The position numbers and the translations under genes were made by a program. DNA of 64,000 nucleotides, taken from positions 15,112 through 79,111 of the forward strand of contig CAZITO010000002.1 in assembly GCA_964542225.1 (NCBI GenBank), in the 5' to 3' direction. Under the pieces are notes generated by a model. That model had not been told where the DNA came from and ran no database searches. It saw only the letters and a program-made list of their open reading frames with translations. This document shows positions 36,901 through 45,673 of the stretch, one piece after another (positions within the stretch are counted from its first letter, which is position 1; every line of letters begins with the position of its first letter). Source of the DNA: Scybalousia_A sp964542225. Lineage in GTDB: Bacteria > Bacteroidota > Bacteroidia > Bacteroidales > P3.

Positions 36901-39900
36901 ACTCCCTTCCATCTGCAACCATATCTTTATATAAGGATAACCAATCTACTCCTGTAGTATTTGAATGGAGGGGATTTCTTGATAGTGGCGACTCCGTAGA
37001 GGTTACTATAGATACTCTTACTTTTACTCCGGGCGCAACTACTCTTACAGCAGTGGTAAACAAAGATTGTGATACTATTTCTTCCAACGATACCATAACA
37101 TTGCCTATAAGTATTTGTGTGGGTAATTCTGCGGGGACAACTACGTACACCATTGCTCATAATGGCGGAGATTATGCCTCTATATCCGATGCTTTAAACG
37201 CCTTGAGTGTTTCGGGAGTGTGCGGTCCTATAATATTTAATATAGATGCAACCTCGCCTTACAGTGAAAGTTTTACAATACCTTTTATAAATGGTATATC
37301 GGCTGATAGTTACGTAATTTTCCAAGGTACAGACACAGCAAACAAACCAATAATATATACGGATACTTTATCAACTCAATATTTTGCTCTTAATCAAGCA
37401 GAATACATTACCTTTAAAAATCTGGTATTTGCGACAAAAACAGCAACCTCTATTATGAGAATAGAGGATGCAACCAATATTACTTTTGAAGGAGTTGAGT
37501 TTTATTCTACAAACAATGCAAACACTCTTGTAAATCTAACGGGAGAAAACTCCGATATAAATTTTGTAAACAATATTTTTGCCAACGCTACAACTTTGAT
37601 TACTTCAGATTTAACAACAGAGGCTTTTAATTCAAATATAAGTATCACTTCCTCTTTGTTCTCTGGATTTACAACAGCGATTGCTTTAAACTCAATAGAT
37701 GATTTAAACATTGCTCAAAATACTTTCCGCTCTTATACTTCCAATGTTGTAGGAAAGGCCATTTCTTTGAGAAGGATTGGTGGTACAGATTCTCGTATTG
37801 AGGCAAATGATATCTACTTTAAGAATGCTACAAAAGTAAAAACAGGTATAGAAGTCAAAGCCTCTTATTTCTCTTCCGACAGTCCTTTGTTGGTGTTTAA
37901 CAATGCTGTTTCTGTTGTTGGCAATGGTAGTAATAGCCTTAATTCATTGGGTATAGATATAGACTCGAGTTCCAATGTAAGTTTCTATTTCAACACTATA
38001 AACATGGCTTCAAGTAGCAACAGTCCTTCCTCTTACGCTATGAAAGTTGGTAAGGGGTCAAGCAGTATAATTGTTAGAAATAATAATTTTGACAACTCTG
38101 CCAAAGGATATGCTTTTTATGTTGAAAGAGCAACCAATGTTTCCATATCCAATAATAACAACTACGCAGTCAATGGAAATAGGTTTGCTTATTGGGCAAC
38201 AAATATTGCGAACCTTGCCACATTGCAAACTACCAACGGTATGGATGGCAGTTCATTCGCAGAGGAGAATCCTTTTACCAACGATTCCATACTTTCGTTA
38301 CTATACCCTACCTTAATAGCAAACGGAGGTATAACCATTGAAGGAATAACTACGGATATTAATGGTTATAGTCGTCCTATTTTACCGGGACCTACTATCG
38401 GTGCATACGAATTGGTACGTAACGACCACGATGCAGGTGTTATTTCCATAACGGAACCTCTTTCAACCACTGATTATGTAGAGGGTGACCAAATACCTGT
38501 AACTGTTACAATAAAAAACTTTGGTAACTATTCTCTTACCGAAATGAATTTGGTTGCCGTGCTTAAATATGACGAATTTGATGCTACACCTATTCAAACC
38601 ATAACCGAAACTTACAGCGGTATGTTGACTTCTATGCAAGAGGCTACTTATACTTTCAATGGTACTTTTACAGCCGTACTTAACACTCCTGTTACCAAAT
38701 CTCTTTATTTGGAAGTTTACTCTGTGGTTGATGGAGATGAATATTCTCTTAATGATACTTCTAAAACAGGAGTCAATGTAATACCGGCTTATAACTTACA
38801 AATGGTTAAAACCGATGCAATAACTGAAAGATGTAAGTTATTGAATCAACAAATTTCCGTCCAAATAAAGAATGTTGGAGAAAGGGCTATAAAATCTACA
38901 GATAACGTATTTATTTCTTATGAAGTAGAGGGAAGACCCGATATGACAGTAACAGAGCAATTGATTTTGCCATACTCATACGGCGGAATAAATTATGACT
39001 CTATACAGAAGAATGTTCAAATAGGTTATACGTTCAATCAAACTGTTAATCTTTATCCTTTGGGCAATAATGATACAACATGGAAAATCAGGGCATATAT
39101 TTCTCTTAACGAAGACCATGTACAAACCAATGATACCTCGGCTTATATAACCGTAACTTCTCGTCGTTCGCCAAATCCTCCTATTGCCTTAAATGACACC
39201 ATATTTTATGGCACAATAGGTCATCCTTCCGCTACTCAAGACGACCATTTGGCTATCAAGTGGTTTAAGGATTCAACACAGACCGAGCCTTTCTATACGG
39301 CAAATTATAACAACTCTCAGGCACGATACAATCCATACACCACTGCAGGTAGAACATTTGCCGATTCTACTTACTACGTGAGAGTAAACCTTTCAGGGTC
39401 TTATCCTTGTGAAAGTTTCTATACAGAGGTAAAAGTTGTGGTTAGAGACCGTCAACCTGTAGATATGGCAGCTTTGGATGTTACAGCACCACTGCATACG
39501 ATTACCACCTCGTTTAATCAAGCAGGAGCTCAACTATCGCATGTAAATGAGGAAACCGCAACACAAAACGCAAGCGTATATATGGAAGAGGATACGGTTA
39601 AATTTAGAATAGTAAATTATGGCTTACAACCAGCCTCCAACTTCAATGTAACTTATTCCATAGCCACCTCTACAACAGCCGACCCTCTTTTGGTTACAGA
39701 AACCTGTACTCAAACAATTCAACCTGACCAAGTATTTACTTATGCCTTCAATACTCTTGCAGATCTTTCAGACCCGAGTAAAACTTATAGGATACGAGCA
39801 TGGGTGGATATACCTAATGATGCAACTCATTTAAATGATACTTCTGACTATCGTTTGGTTAAACCTCTGAATGGCAACACTATTTATCCTACACCAACGG

Positions 39901-42900
39901 TAACCGATGCTTCTTCTTTGGATATTACACGAGTTCAGTTGTCAAATATAGATAACACCTCTGTTACAGACGATGATACCTATTCTAACTATACTCAAAC
40001 AATTGAACCTGCCATATTGTTTAAGGGACAAACTGACACTCTTATAGTTGAGCATCAAAATGCGGCATCTATGGACTTTGGATTATATCATTCCGGTTGG
40101 TTAAAAGTTTGGATAGACTGGAATAGAAACGGTAGTTTTGAGGGTAATGATAGTGAGGTGTACTTTAATAATCATTATCCTAATTGGGAATGTGTTTATT
40201 CTGATACGGTTTATAAGGAATCTACCACAAATATTGTTCCTATCAAAGTACCGGCGGATGTAAAGGCAGGAAAAACTCGTATGCGTATCATTCTATCACA
40301 AGAAGACAACAAGCATGATTTTCTTGCAGGCAATACAAGTATGACAATAAACAAGGGAGAGATAGAGGATTATCTTTTGAATATTCTTCCTATGGAGGAA
40401 AATAACGCTCAATTGGTTAGATTTGTATCTCCATCTTCTACATTCCAAACAGCATCACAACAAAATGTAAGTGTCCGCTTGAAAAATGTAGGTACCAATA
40501 CCATGACTTCGGCAGATATACATTGGTTTGTCAATGGACAAGAACAACAAGTTGTCAATTGGACTGGCAATTTGCAAACCTCCTCCACAGAGGATGTTAA
40601 TTTGGGAAATGTTAATATTGATTATGGTACCACTGATTTATCGGCTTATGTGGTTTTAGCTGGAGATAATTTCCCTACCAATGACACCGTATCAACAACT
40701 TTGTTCAGATTTAGAACATACGAGATAACATACGAGGAGAATTTTGACGACCAAGTAGTTATAAATGACGATTTCTTCCCTTATGAAATCAATCCTAACA
40801 AACCGGAGAATTGCTGGCAATTTGGTATACCAGACGCAGATAGTAACACAAGAATAACAGAGGCTTATTCGCTTCCTTATTGTTGGAAAACCAATCTTAC
40901 GGGTAAATATCCAAAAAATAATACAAGCATACTTTACTCTCCTGTTTTTGATATAGAACTTATCAAACCCGATACTCTTTCCTTTATGCTTTATAGGGCT
41001 ATGGGTACGGGTGCAAGTATGACAGTAGAGTATTTGGATTATCAAGGACAGTGGCAGATTATAAGCGGTGATACTGTAGACGGAGTGCCTTATGGTTATA
41101 ATTGGTATGGAAATATAAATGGTTTTAAAGGTAATTCTCAGGCATGGCAACGTGTGTCTTATTCTTTGGATCATTTGCTTACCAATATGGGAGTTACTGC
41201 TCAATTTAGGTTTAAATTTGTTTCGGGTGCAGCCAATCCTTCTGACGGAGTTGCCATAGATGATTTTCGTCTTGTCAAGGGAGTGAGAGAGCAAGATGCC
41301 GGAGTAACTTTTATTGAACTTGCACCTTCTCTATTGCCTAACTATGGACAAGTATTTTATCCTCGTGTAACCGTACATAACTATGGTAGAGGAATGATTT
41401 CTTCTTATAAAGTTTGTTATATGGCGGAGGATATGCATATACCGACCTGTGAGGACGTAAATTATGGCGAAAACGGAATACCTGCGGGCAGAGATACGGT
41501 TTATACTTTCCAAAGCGGCCATTATTTGGATGTAAATATGCCTGACCCATTCAATATTACCGCTTTCACACGTTTAAATCCTGTAGACCTTTATGCAGAA
41601 AATGATACCGCTTGGGCAAACATAGTTATAGGACCTTTGGAAAAAGATGCCGCTGTTATAGCCATAGAGCAACCTGTGGAGCAAATAGTTGCCAATGATG
41701 ATGTGGAAATAGCAATACGTGTTCGCAACTATGGTTTGGAACCTATTACAGAACTTCCGGTTTCCTACATTATTACAGGTTCATCTCAGGTTAATGAGGT
41801 TATAACATTTAACCCTCCTTTGTATAATGGTGATGAATATATTTATCGTTTCAATCAGCGTTACCATTCTTCGTACGGCTCTGTTAATTTGCAAGTTTGG
41901 AGTAGTTTGGATGGAGATTACTACCACGACAACGATACATTATTCAAACGTTTACAAGGTAGTTCCTACACTCAAGACATAGAGGCAAGATATGTTACCA
42001 TAGACGATAGAGATGCCTCAGAAATAGGCATACAACTTGCTTTCCTTAATCGTTCTTCCATAGGTTTAAACAACATTACTGTAGGCTATTATTACAATGG
42101 AGATAAGAATACAGCGGTAGAAGAAACCTATAGATTGGGCAATACTCTTCCTGCAGGAGAATATGGTTATCATTACTTTACTCAAAAACTGCCAAGAAAT
42201 ACTTACCAAAGTATATGTGCTTATGTTTCTGTCGCTAATGAAACCAATCTTTCCAATGATACCACTTGCACTCTTATGATAGGATATGCCGATGCTGCAG
42301 CAGACACCATCTTTATAGAAGAAACATCGGCAGAGGATTGTCTTGTTCAACTTGTAGGATACAACAATGGAACACTTGGAGGTAATAACATGGTTAGGGC
42401 AAGTTTGGTTGTCAATGGTGATTGGTCTAATGTTATTACTCAAACATTCCGTTGGGCATACGACGAACCAAATCCGAAATTAAAAGAGTATATGACATTC
42501 TCTTACAGAATACCAAAGTCTGAAAATGGAGAATATGATGTTGTAGCATGGATAGATTATCCGGGTGATTTCCATCCTTGGAATGATACTACAAAAATCT
42601 ATAAGGTTCAAACTTATGTAGGCTTGGAAGATATTCCAACACAGGTTTCAAATTTTGTTTTGGAACAAAATATCCCTAACCCATACGATGTAACAACTTC
42701 CATTGGTTTTACTCTTCCAACAGCAGGTAAAGTAAAATTGTATGTAAGCAATACTTTGGGTCAAGTTATTTATAGCCACGAGGCTCAATATTCTGTAGGA
42801 CATCACACTATAGATTTTGATGCGGAAAACTTGCCTGAAGGTGTTTATTATTACACAATGGAATATAAGGGCGAAAAACAAGTCAAAAAGATGATAATAA

Positions 42901-42908
42901 CGAGATAA
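30933..42908 (+). CDS. Giant multidomain cell-surface protein with type IX secretion signal
   Basis: A 3991-residue uninterrupted protein. Signal peptide at residues 1-19. A jelly-roll-like adhesive domain follows (FESGIPSNWTLSG..., about 25-240). A fibronectin/BNR-type block (GTSQGEMVLKTGS..., about 350-540) is duplicated near 1755-1950 (GTSQTGTSASTND...). Parallel beta-helix regions lie about 690-1160 and 2070-2500, each ending in a GAREY/GAYEL element. A lamin-tail-like domain is near 1340-1540, a GEVED domain near 3030-3160 (SGWLKVWIDWNRNGSF), and another jelly roll near 3265-3450. CARDB-like beta-sandwich repeats with NDT endings fill the gaps. The C-terminal sorting domain (about 3900-3991, NIPNPYDVTTSIGFTLP to VKKMIIT) directs export by the Por/type IX system. 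Role probably adhesion or surface coat. Confidence 0.9.
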   Translation: MKKLLFIIMCSVIVGCLYAQPSLLEHVDFESGIPSNWTLSGNSGNGIDTSVYSSGAKAVRLQPSSSADVILTSPVYNITAGRNVRLEFSHLPLIASISGVQDGVQVQVKTNSMTNWETMSSGGNINNPGDFDRTYGGGEKSFSGKFNFVYYWENLFPDGTNITYQNIIDYLHDPTNYYYERFVWKNAIFYLNNFLTSTDNSFQIRFILPKRTGNLPSGTIAVGWFLDDIRLFESNLANEDIRVPQISSKITYPDQYIFPNCSDIEVSFNLQDRNGNLSSITDSIYLEYYVEGNPQIHRVPFTNEASTKYTAYIPYAGVDSVICYRAVINDHKNNRLTYPFTHNTYFKFKSVVPYYGDATIKQTGTSQGEMVLKTGSSVCRAKYQMRYKAQELLDAGFGPGVLKGLSINVTQAGAAGSLLPNFKLRIGHVAPNATLSNFNPYVNVTEVYSNTQLSLPGLGWYYFPFYEDNPFVWDGVSDIIITSCFDSPTIVSSSTTKIECISATGSSTLKTELGTSSTQDACITVWDVNNPTMSLKPNFKFNFVNTCFFEYDAGIDVDSLQGLANARTCSDTITNIGFGLANQNYPLKVKLINQGTSALTSIVVSWMVDNDASTLQTSTWTGNLASGGSTWFTATNNFNLPAGQHTLKVWTSMSDDETIDWNLRNDTATFNIIISQGQMSGIYAIGGAVAGVDASRTYATFDDAFMMLINSGVTGAVTFKVKALDTVYSSPLVFPTCVPGVSATNTITFESADLTNRTKFATTALSDLGDVVATTQPTFSLEGVKHFRFRNFDIKPTTATTLINLSNTSEDIVFYGLNFTNFNSTISSYNNSTTASYINVGAANNIGIDSCTFNFMQASSHPRAVYVKGLSPVNPNNGVKITSSNFYLGTRNVIYLEYNTNTIIKGNTFENGFEESEYESLSEANYVTAAINTEKLRFEGNKLVLKGMSALSLSNVNNSRVANNLISIYNFSQLPIASYLSYGVNLISGSNDTLVYNNVYGKSNYANNRRVIGMSLGADGQTTTNNIVKNNMMVSDGHGYAILVRPTNSENSTSSFTFSNNMYYKTLDSSSPLLSYNGATNTTKQSWKTYTRDTLSSYTIDPVFADWNDLTTSVVYPCMRGVAINNISQDFYGNQRPTANNPCIGAREYLAPRSNIHVLATGVTSGNFDGNNSYSSCYFANDSVFITFINLSNNTIQSNEGIFKYKVNDGTPVSFTYNGTIEPNSTYTIVFPTTFDFSATNADVYYTLTAWSDVVADTINDNDTAVAYINSFAQLPALATMTTNINYGETATLSVTSQDSIYWYYSVTDDEPFLKSQTFTTQPLYHDTAFYFSRKSEIPLVKITALQFVSATEGLTNPMPSWATSNNNIYEISNLGSGALDMTGYKFAYVRQVKHGTPATNVTLSNSMTKTYTFPNNFILQPNTSIWLINKTAPAGNTDTDVLYMGSATSVIDTNGAGFILRDASNTVIDAVSINYANFNTNTGVASTTWSGSVVTPTVTAQVNGTHPTTHVAGIVRTDANNQTPSAWQSANASNPMSIGTYNDNLTQHRANECYGAKTTYKVIINDPPAKEIVLTDIQIANNNQTEACALTDIAFTIRMLNMGSTATTDSIPLVARLYENSVVIDSFTDYYTQSLSTDTVLYTLNRTFNLAATDSNRHFTVEIFSNLAADTVNYNDTVRINITSLQTPAVPTVTSPVNINYAQSATLTAQSTGNLIVWYDDATSNEPIAYGSYTTPQLYSSKTYYASAMQRTDDYITVGAGTSQTGTSASTNDPGPFNGRKSHVKEQYLYKASDLLSAGLEAGNINSIAFNISSATAVNLQNYNVKIGTTSVESLSTWQTGLTNVYNNTITLTATDTGWYELPFTTPYVWDGESNIIVEICFEATTNTAVRTYYANTSSYNSSIAYRDNTNNACTWTGNPTSTVKKLPNIKFGVDKFGCESDRVPVNVEVANAPNCEVALVRFVSPATNTLESGLQTPITVLLRNNGTDSLPSATISLYKDNQSTPVVFEWRGFLDSGDSVEVTIDTLTFTPGATTLTAVVNKDCDTISSNDTITLPISICVGNSAGTTTYTIAHNGGDYASISDALNALSVSGVCGPIIFNIDATSPYSESFTIPFINGISADSYVIFQGTDTANKPIIYTDTLSTQYFALNQAEYITFKNLVFATKTATSIMRIEDATNITFEGVEFYSTNNANTLVNLTGENSDINFVNNIFANATTLITSDLTTEAFNSNISITSSLFSGFTTAIALNSIDDLNIAQNTFRSYTSNVVGKAISLRRIGGTDSRIEANDIYFKNATKVKTGIEVKASYFSSDSPLLVFNNAVSVVGNGSNSLNSLGIDIDSSSNVSFYFNTINMASSSNSPSSYAMKVGKGSSSIIVRNNNFDNSAKGYAFYVERATNVSISNNNNYAVNGNRFAYWATNIANLATLQTTNGMDGSSFAEENPFTNDSILSLLYPTLIANGGITIEGITTDINGYSRPILPGPTIGAYELVRNDHDAGVISITEPLSTTDYVEGDQIPVTVTIKNFGNYSLTEMNLVAVLKYDEFDATPIQTITETYSGMLTSMQEATYTFNGTFTAVLNTPVTKSLYLEVYSVVDGDEYSLNDTSKTGVNVIPAYNLQMVKTDAITERCKLLNQQISVQIKNVGERAIKSTDNVFISYEVEGRPDMTVTEQLILPYSYGGINYDSIQKNVQIGYTFNQTVNLYPLGNNDTTWKIRAYISLNEDHVQTNDTSAYITVTSRRSPNPPIALNDTIFYGTIGHPSATQDDHLAIKWFKDSTQTEPFYTANYNNSQARYNPYTTAGRTFADSTYYVRVNLSGSYPCESFYTEVKVVVRDRQPVDMAALDVTAPLHTITTSFNQAGAQLSHVNEETATQNASVYMEEDTVKFRIVNYGLQPASNFNVTYSIATSTTADPLLVTETCTQTIQPDQVFTYAFNTLADLSDPSKTYRIRAWVDIPNDATHLNDTSDYRLVKPLNGNTIYPTPTVTDASSLDITRVQLSNIDNTSVTDDDTYSNYTQTIEPAILFKGQTDTLIVEHQNAASMDFGLYHSGWLKVWIDWNRNGSFEGNDSEVYFNNHYPNWECVYSDTVYKESTTNIVPIKVPADVKAGKTRMRIILSQEDNKHDFLAGNTSMTINKGEIEDYLLNILPMEENNAQLVRFVSPSSTFQTASQQNVSVRLKNVGTNTMTSADIHWFVNGQEQQVVNWTGNLQTSSTEDVNLGNVNIDYGTTDLSAYVVLAGDNFPTNDTVSTTLFRFRTYEITYEENFDDQVVINDDFFPYEINPNKPENCWQFGIPDADSNTRITEAYSLPYCWKTNLTGKYPKNNTSILYSPVFDIELIKPDTLSFMLYRAMGTGASMTVEYLDYQGQWQIISGDTVDGVPYGYNWYGNINGFKGNSQAWQRVSYSLDHLLTNMGVTAQFRFKFVSGAANPSDGVAIDDFRLVKGVREQDAGVTFIELAPSLLPNYGQVFYPRVTVHNYGRGMISSYKVCYMAEDMHIPTCEDVNYGENGIPAGRDTVYTFQSGHYLDVNMPDPFNITAFTRLNPVDLYAENDTAWANIVIGPLEKDAAVIAIEQPVEQIVANDDVEIAIRVRNYGLEPITELPVSYIITGSSQVNEVITFNPPLYNGDEYIYRFNQRYHSSYGSVNLQVWSSLDGDYYHDNDTLFKRLQGSSYTQDIEARYVTIDDRDASEIGIQLAFLNRSSIGLNNITVGYYYNGDKNTAVEETYRLGNTLPAGEYGYHYFTQKLPRNTYQSICAYVSVANETNLSNDTTCTLMIGYADAAADTIFIEETSAEDCLVQLVGYNNGTLGGNNMVRASLVVNGDWSNVITQTFRWAYDEPNPKLKEYMTFSYRIPKSENGEYDVVAWIDYPGDFHPWNDTTKIYKVQTYVGLEDIPTQVSNFVLEQNIPNPYDVTTSIGFTLPTAGKVKLYVSNTLGQVIYSHEAQYSVGHHTIDFDAENLPEGVYYYTMEYKGEKQVKKMIITR

Positions 42909-42927
42909 TGTAAAATTTTCATTTCCA

Positions 42928-42970
42928 AAGAGGGCGAGTTTAATAAAAAAAACTTGCCCTCTTTTTATTA
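42928..42970 (+). terminator. Rho-independent terminator of the giant gene
   Basis: AAGAGGGCGAGTTT (42928-42941) pairs with AAACTTGCCCTCTT (42950-42963) with one G-T wobble, then a T-rich run. The stem starts 20 bases after the stop codon. Confidence 0.9.
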
Positions 42971-43083
42971 CTAATAAAAGATAATGAGTTAAAATTATTC
43001 TGCTATTTTGACCATTACACCTATTTTTTTAATAAAGGCTACTCTATTTTTTATAATGTTTGGCAAAAAAAAATCACTTTTTA

Positions 43084-43115
43084 TTTGGTAGGTGTTTTAT
43101 TTTTTTATACCTTCG
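43084..43115 (+). promoter_or_regulatory. Promoter of the leader-peptide/lipoprotein locus
   Basis: TTTG (43084-43087), exactly 20 bases, TACCTTCG (43108-43115), one mismatch to TAnnTTTG. A 16-base piece including the -33 element (ATTTGGTAGGTGTTTT) recurs on the opposite strand near 47660-47680, in front of a truncated copy of the last gene of this locus. Confidence 0.6.
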
Positions 43116-43149
43116 CAAGTGAAAAAAGTTTTAAATAAAAAATATTTGT

Positions 43150-43239
43150 ATGAAACAACATATTACATTATCAGAAATATCTCACAAATATGCCTCCGAG
43201 CATATATATTTATTGGGTAAAAATAATTTCAGTTTATAG
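43150..43239 (+). CDS. Possible 29-residue leader peptide
   Basis: ATG 43150 opens a short frame, MKQHITLSEISHKYASEHIY then LLGKNNFSL, ending at TAG 43237-43239. It starts about 35 bases after a promoter and its stop codon touches the first arm of a 13-bp inverted repeat. That arrangement (short peptide, then a long hairpin, then the structural gene) resembles attenuation control, though no run of a single amino acid codon points to a regulatory signal. Confidence 0.35.
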   Translation: MKQHITLSEISHKYASEHIYLLGKNNFSL

Positions 43240-43319
43240 CCTATCAGGTGGTCGTTGCTACAATTGATATATTGTCTTTGACTTGCTTTTTGTAGACTTT
43301 ATTTCTCCACCTGATAGGC
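43239..43319 (+). promoter_or_regulatory. Long hairpin in the leader of the lipoprotein gene
   Basis: GCCTATCAGGTGG (43239-43251) is mirrored exactly by CCACCTGATAGGC (43307-43319). Inside, CTACAA (43258-43263) and TTGTAG (43290-43295) form a second stem. A T-rich stretch (TTTGTTTTTCTG) follows some 10 bases later. It could act as attenuator, terminator or regulatory RNA. The rest of the 493-base gap up to 43401 holds the promoter and leader peptide only. Confidence 0.6.
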
Positions 43320-43401
43320 GTGCAGTCTGTTTGTTTTTCTGTAATTAAGAAATATAAGTAAAGACAATAAGAATTAGGTATAACTAAAATTAAATAATAA
43401 G

Positions 43402-44109
43402 ATGAAGAATATTAAATATTTATTTGCTATAATTATAGCAATGGTTGGGATAGGCTTTATTGCCTGCAATGACAATAATAATGATTCTAAATCAAAAAAC
43501 TTACAAACGAAATTATCACCGGTTTCAAATAGAGAAAAAGGTGAAATGGTCGTATCATATACAGATACCTATAAAAATAATAATGTTTTTAGGTTTCATG
43601 ATATGAATGATGTCTTTAATTGGAGTGTTGCTAAGGAAGATAAAATTATTTTTAACGAAGATGTTATTTTTGAAGAGAATTATTTCCCTTCAATGACTAT
43701 TGATTACGACTCTATTGAAAATAATTTTTCTGTACATATGGAAGATGGCAATAAAGTAATACTTTCTAACTTTAGAGATACGGATAAAAATGCTGTAAGT
43801 TTTGATGTAATAGGGGAACAGGGAACAACTCCAACAATAATACAATATGATTCCTTAGATTCAAAAGCATTATTCTTTTATCTTTTAAATTATAATGGAT
43901 TTAAGAAAAAAGGAGATAATATTAAAAAAGTTGGGCCAATTGTTATTATTTTAATAGACGTAGGAATAGCATTAACCACAATAGCAGCGTCTTGTTTGTT
44001 GCAACAGCGAACCGAAATAAATAGATGCAAAGCAAAAGGTCTTTGTGCAAAAATAATATTTCCTTGTGGTGCTGAATGTTATGAATGTAAACCAAAAACA
44101 AATAAATAG
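43402..44109 (+). CDS. Lipoprotein with cysteine-rich C-terminus
   Basis: A 235-residue protein with a lipoprotein signal (FAIIIAMVGIGFIAC, Cys 22) followed by an Asn/Asp-rich linker. The middle part is soluble. Near the C-terminus a hydrophobic segment (GPIVIILIDVGIALTTIAAS, about residues 178-197) precedes a short cysteine-rich tail with six Cys (CLLQQ, CKAKGLCAKI, PCGAECYEC). The domain is not recognised. The tail with its Cys-x-x-Cys-like pattern may be cross-linked or metal-binding. It is followed after 11 bases by a small membrane protein. Confidence 0.7.
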   Translation: MKNIKYLFAIIIAMVGIGFIACNDNNNDSKSKNLQTKLSPVSNREKGEMVVSYTDTYKNNNVFRFHDMNDVFNWSVAKEDKIIFNEDVIFEENYFPSMTIDYDSIENNFSVHMEDGNKVILSNFRDTDKNAVSFDVIGEQGTTPTIIQYDSLDSKALFFYLLNYNGFKKKGDNIKKVGPIVIILIDVGIALTTIAASCLLQQRTEINRCKAKGLCAKIIFPCGAECYECKPKTNK

Positions 44110-44120
44110 GAGGAAATCTT

Positions 44121-44315
44121 ATGACAACAAAAAAACATTTATGGTTAAAAATACAATTACTTATAAGTATTAATATCTTAGTATTATTAATTGTATTCGT
44201 TATAGCGCAACATTTTTTGATTCCTTATACTACAGAAAAATATAATGAATGTATTAGTAAAGGAGGAACTCCGAGTGGATTTTTCTTTGTAAGCTGTAAC
44301 GAAGATAAAAATTAG
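44121..44315 (+). CDS. Small single-span membrane protein
   Basis: 64 residues: basic N-terminus, one hydrophobic segment (about residues 11-33), and an outer tail with two Cys (NECISKGGTPSGFFFVSCNEDKN). A GGAGG-like sequence (AGGAGGA) lies just upstream of the ATG. Sits 11 bases after the lipoprotein and before decayed genes. Function unknown. Confidence 0.55.
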   Translation: MTTKKHLWLKIQLLISINILVLLIVFVIAQHFLIPYTTEKYNECISKGGTPSGFFFVSCNEDKN

Positions 44316-44375
44316 TATCATTTTATGGAAGTACGCATTTTTAAGGCATACTTCCATTTTAAAAATTGTTTAGTT

Positions 44376-45524
44376 ATGAAAAAGATATTAGGACAAGTTT
44401 TTATTATAATTTTTTTTATTTACAACATCTTCTTGCACAAAAGCTCAAGAAAAAGAATTGCAAATGCAAGAAGAATTGGTGTTTAATACGGGATATTATG
44501 TACAACCATGGCATAGGGGTAGTTTTTACGATAAAGACAGTAATTTGTTTTTTTACTTTTCGGAGCCTGTTTCCCATAAGGAGATACAAGTGTTTAATAG
44601 AGCAACAATTAGTCAAGAAAATTTCTTTAAAACATATTGATTATTTGTACTTGGCAAGAATGATAAAAATGCCTTCTATGAATTCTATTATAATTGGAAT
44701 AGCATAACCTTTGCAATTGATTTACGTTTTGGACTCTAACGCAAATATTCTATACAAACATGATTTTCCGTTATCTACTACAAAAGAAGACGGTGATGAA
44801 TATAATTACAATGAAGCATTAGCCTATGATAATATAGATAATAATCACAAATATCGTATGATAACGGCAGAACAATTTGTATATTCTTTAAAAAAATTCA
44901 TAATGAAATGTCAATTTTTTCACGTATGAGGATAGATTCTGCCTCTCATACTATAGAAGAGTTTGGTAACTATAATAATAAAATATATAAATATGAAACT
45001 TCGTATAGGCTTGATTTTCAATACTGCAAAGTAGAAAACAATAAACTATTTCACTTTACCTCTTATACCAATAAGGTGGCAATAACCGATTTAAATAATC
45101 TCGATAGTGTGAAAATAGTTTCTATATATAGCAAATATACCCCTATTGGATTAGAATATTTTAGAATTACTGAAAAACGGATGTATATAATGAGATTTAT
45201 GTTAATGGTGTAGATATAATGTATGATAATAGTTTATTTAAATTGGGTAGAGTTTTTGATGCTCTTTGGGATAAGTATAGGCAGATGTATTACTTTTTTA
45301 TAAAAACAAAATACATTGATAGAAAGATGAGTGATTATGGTTGGATGATACAAACATTTGATAAGGATTTCAACTTTATAAGAGAAACCAAAATAAGAAG
45401 GGATAGGGTATTTGTGCTTAAAAATAATATGGTTTTGAAAGAAGGAATTTTATTAAACTGTGATGGAATAAAAAAAGAAAACGGTTATGCAGAAGTTTAT
45501 AGAATATATAATATTGATTTTTAG
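44376..45524 (+). pseudogene. Decayed secreted or lipoprotein gene (beta-propeller-like), several frameshifts
   Basis: Pieces in different frames join into one protein: MKKILGQVFIIIFF, then after a run of eight T near 44410 the next frame gives SSCTKAQEKELQMQEEL and GYYVQPWHRGSFYDKDSNLF; then YVLDSNANILYKHDFPLSTT (from 44711), then SASHTIEEFGNYNNKIYKYE (from 44908), then DKYRQMYYFFIKTKYIDRKM and a final part to 45524. At least four frame changes are needed. The order of segments resembles Bacteroidota DUF4221/6-bladed beta-propeller lipoproteins, but I am not certain of the family. It cannot give a full-length product. Confidence 0.7.
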
Positions 45525-45673
45525 TGTAATGGTATTGTTATTATCTTGTTCTACTACCAAGACACAAGATGAGTTGATAATGGAGTATGTTCATAAGAAT
45601 TTTAAGGATATGGACAATAGGAAAGAAAATTGCGTATTTATCATTGGGAGCAACGGTTGTCTTTCTTGCAATA
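45364..45673 (+). repeat. Inverted duplication, copy A
   Basis: About 310 bases covering the end of the decayed propeller gene and the start of the thioredoxin-like gene recur, inverted and with roughly 95 percent identity by eye, at 47344-47653. Between the copies lie the DUF5362-like and peptidase E genes. Confidence 0.88.

Noticed and set aside
30845..42881. Many open frames of 60-200 codons on the minus strand and in other frames inside the giant gene
   Set aside because: They are shadows of one continuous 3991-codon frame, with unnatural composition and no start signals.
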